In this document: piece after piece, positions 63,150 through 64,000 of the stretch
Position numbering within the stretch: the first letter of the stretch is position 1
How the letters are laid out: every line of letters starts with the position of its first letter
Assembly (NCBI RefSeq): GCF_014138605.1
Contig: NZ_JACJHX010000009.1
Span: 62,001-126,000 of the forward strand
DNA length: 64,000 nt
Direction: 5' to 3'
From: Peribacillus huizhouensis
GTDB taxonomy: Bacteria; Bacillota; Bacilli; Bacillales; DSM-1321
Program-made: the position numbers and the translations under genes
Notes under the pieces: generated by a model
Database searches by the model: none
Told to the model about the DNA's origin: nothing
What the model saw: only the letters and a program-made list of their open reading frames with translations

Positions 63150-63710
63150 TTACGCTTTGAAAATTCCCCCCACCCCTTTAATCATCGAAGACACTTGATT
63201 CACCGTATTCATCATCTGTCCGGCTGTGTTCACCATTTTATTTAAATCCATCGATCCATCTTGTGTTTTAAATTGATTGAGCATCGATTGAACACCTGTT
63301 GGCTGTTGCTTTTGCATAAATTGCTGCTTTGGATACGGATTGGAGCCAATTTGAAGATTATTCATTTGCCCTTTCTTGTTTTTTGCTTTAGACAATGGAT
63401 TTTCAAATGGATTAATCCCCTGCACCGGCTGTTGGTAATATTGCATCGGGTGTTGCCCGTAATATCCGGATACCGGCTCGCTTGGCTGGGGTTGGTGCAT
63501 AAAAGGATGATAGGCACCCATTTGATAAGGGTGCTGACCATGTTGAGGTATAGGCCCAATCGCTTGCTGCCCTTGTATTTGTACGTATTGAGGATGAGCC
63601 TGATAAGACGGTTGCTGCATATGATACCCATTCACAAACCCGCTCATCTCATTAAAGTAGGCTCCGTTGTTTCTGTGATCCCATTCATAGTAGGACCCCC
63701 ACGTGTTCAT
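63150..63710 (-). CDS. yppG: YppG-family protein, Gln/Pro/Tyr-rich
   Basis: A 186-residue low-complexity protein: Gln, His, Pro and Tyr-rich N-terminal two thirds (GYHMQQPSYQAHPQYVQIQG, HGQHPYQMGAYHPFMHQPQP) and a structured C-terminus (SMLNQFKTQDGSMDLNKMV, QVSSMIKGVGGIFK) typical of YppG-like proteins. It is longer than B. subtilis YppG (about 125). Coat association is suspected for such proteins but not proven. The ATG at 63710 follows GGGGGGAG. yppF, found between yppG and yppE in B. subtilis, is absent here. Confidence 0.85.
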   Translation of the reverse strand: MNTWGSYYEWDHRNNGAYFNEMSGFVNGYHMQQPSYQAHPQYVQIQGQQAIGPIPQHGQHPYQMGAYHPFMHQPQPSEPVSGYYGQHPMQYYQQPVQGINPFENPLSKAKNKKGQMNNLQIGSNPYPKQQFMQKQQPTGVQSMLNQFKTQDGSMDLNKMVNTAGQMMNTVNQVSSMIKGVGGIFKA

Positions 63711-63788
63711 GTATACTCCCCCCATAAAGTCATTAGCTGATTTATTATATGTGGCAGAAGTATATTTGGTGAGAATCTGAGAAAACGG

Positions 63789-64000
63789 TTATATTTTAAG
63801 TTGAATTTCTGTTAACACATTTTGCAAAATAAATCGTACGGATTGAATGTGACTTTTAAATCGTTTATAACTTGTTTTATGAAAGAATGCCTGTACAACC
63901 ACATCGGCAAGATTGTTTGCAGTTTGCTCAATTTGTTGTGGAAACAAGTGAGTAAAGTCTTCTTCTTTCATCCAATCTCTCATGTTAGGTGTCCATAATT
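63789..64000 (-). CDS. yppE: YppE-family protein, N-terminus beyond window
   Basis: The visible 69 or so residues match the C-terminal half of YppE: FPQQIEQTANNLADVVVQAF, HKTSYKRFKSHIQSVRFIL, similar to the helical end of B. subtilis YppE (123 residues). The frame stays open to the window edge, and the internal ATG at 63983 has no Shine-Dalgarno, so I treat the gene as cut off at its start. The family is a four-helix protein of unknown function. Confidence 0.7.
   Translation of the reverse strand, partial: LWTPNMRDWMKEEDFTHLFPQQIEQTANNLADVVVQAFFHKTSYKRFKSHIQSVRFILQNVLTEIQLKI

Noticed and set aside
63261-63740. 159-codon open frame on the plus strand over yppG
   Set aside because: Antisense to a low-complexity gene, with repetitive Leu/Arg composition mirroring the Gln/His-rich codons; no ribosome site.
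1-64000. CRISPR array, tRNA cluster, prophage or complete insertion sequence
   Set aside because: No regularly spaced direct repeats, no tRNA cloverleaf with T-arm, and no transposase, integrase or phage structural gene is recognisable. The repeats found are dispersed and non-coding.

Overview
The window is chromosomal DNA from a low-GC, endospore-forming Bacillaceae (Bacillus-like) bacterium. It carries spore genes (sspL, a cotD-type coat gene), gpsB, a type B RNase P RNA, Fur- and SigB-type control sites, and a gene order that follows the B. subtilis ypm-to-ypp segment: SCO (ypmQ)/ilvA/dfrA-thyA/ypjP/ypiP/brxA/ilvD/ypgR/ypgQ/bsaA/metA on the left and ypeQ/ypeP/ypdQ/sspL/ypcP/dynA/bpsBA/pbuX-xpt/ypvA/cspD/ypsC/rnpB/gpsB/ypsA/cotD/mrfBA/yppG/yppE on the right. 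Most genes lie on the minus strand. Synteny statements come from memory of B. subtilis and were not computed.

Left third (1-20.7 kb): a truncated SCO-type copper chaperone lipoprotein, a DegV protein, a TatA/TatC export pair split by a repeat fragment, threonine dehydratase, the dfrA-thyA folate/dTMP pair, a secreted M34 (lethal-factor-like) metalloprotease, a TerC-type metal exporter, YpjP, a 24-residue membrane peptide with its own promoter and terminator, a methyltransferase (YpiP), bacilliredoxin BrxA, IlvD, the HEAT-repeat protein YpgR, an ABC-F ATPase (YfmR-like) coupled to an HD pyrophosphohydrolase (YpgQ), a second DegV, glutathione peroxidase and MetA.

Middle (20.8-41 kb): more accessory in character. 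It holds an AIM24 protein coupled to a methyltransferase, MntR, a topoisomerase III, a LysE exporter divergent from a MocR regulator with clear operator half-sites, adenosine deaminase under an adenine riboswitch, a LysR regulator with a G12 tract at its ribosome binding site, a SigB-type stress protein, proBA under a proline T-box, two RNase H-fold proteins, an EamA transporter, SspL, YpcP and a rhodanese.

Right third (41-64 kb): the double-dynamin DynA, an iron-regulated-looking 54-residue membrane protein, the alkylpyrone genes bpsA-bpsB, a stand-alone CheX, a possible small zinc ribbon, xpt-pbuX under a guanine riboswitch, the YpvA helicase, CspD, a THUMP rRNA methyltransferase, an EAL-domain gene relic, rnpB, GpsB, YpsA, a CotD variant with tandem repeats, the MrfA/MrfB DNA repair pair, an Hsp20, YppG and the end of YppE.

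The most unusual content is intergenic. Family A is a multi-stem element of about 320 bp, seen as twelve complete or decayed copies, with a conserved TAAA before its GTGAAACTTC end. Family C is a set of eight long hairpins sharing a GGTCAGAC/GTCTGACC clamp; arm sequences differ between copies but stay self-complementary, and most sit 6-28 bp after a stop codon. Families B and D are smaller dispersed repeats. No transposase or TnpB/IscB gene is present in the window, so the mobile relatives of these elements, if any, lie elsewhere.
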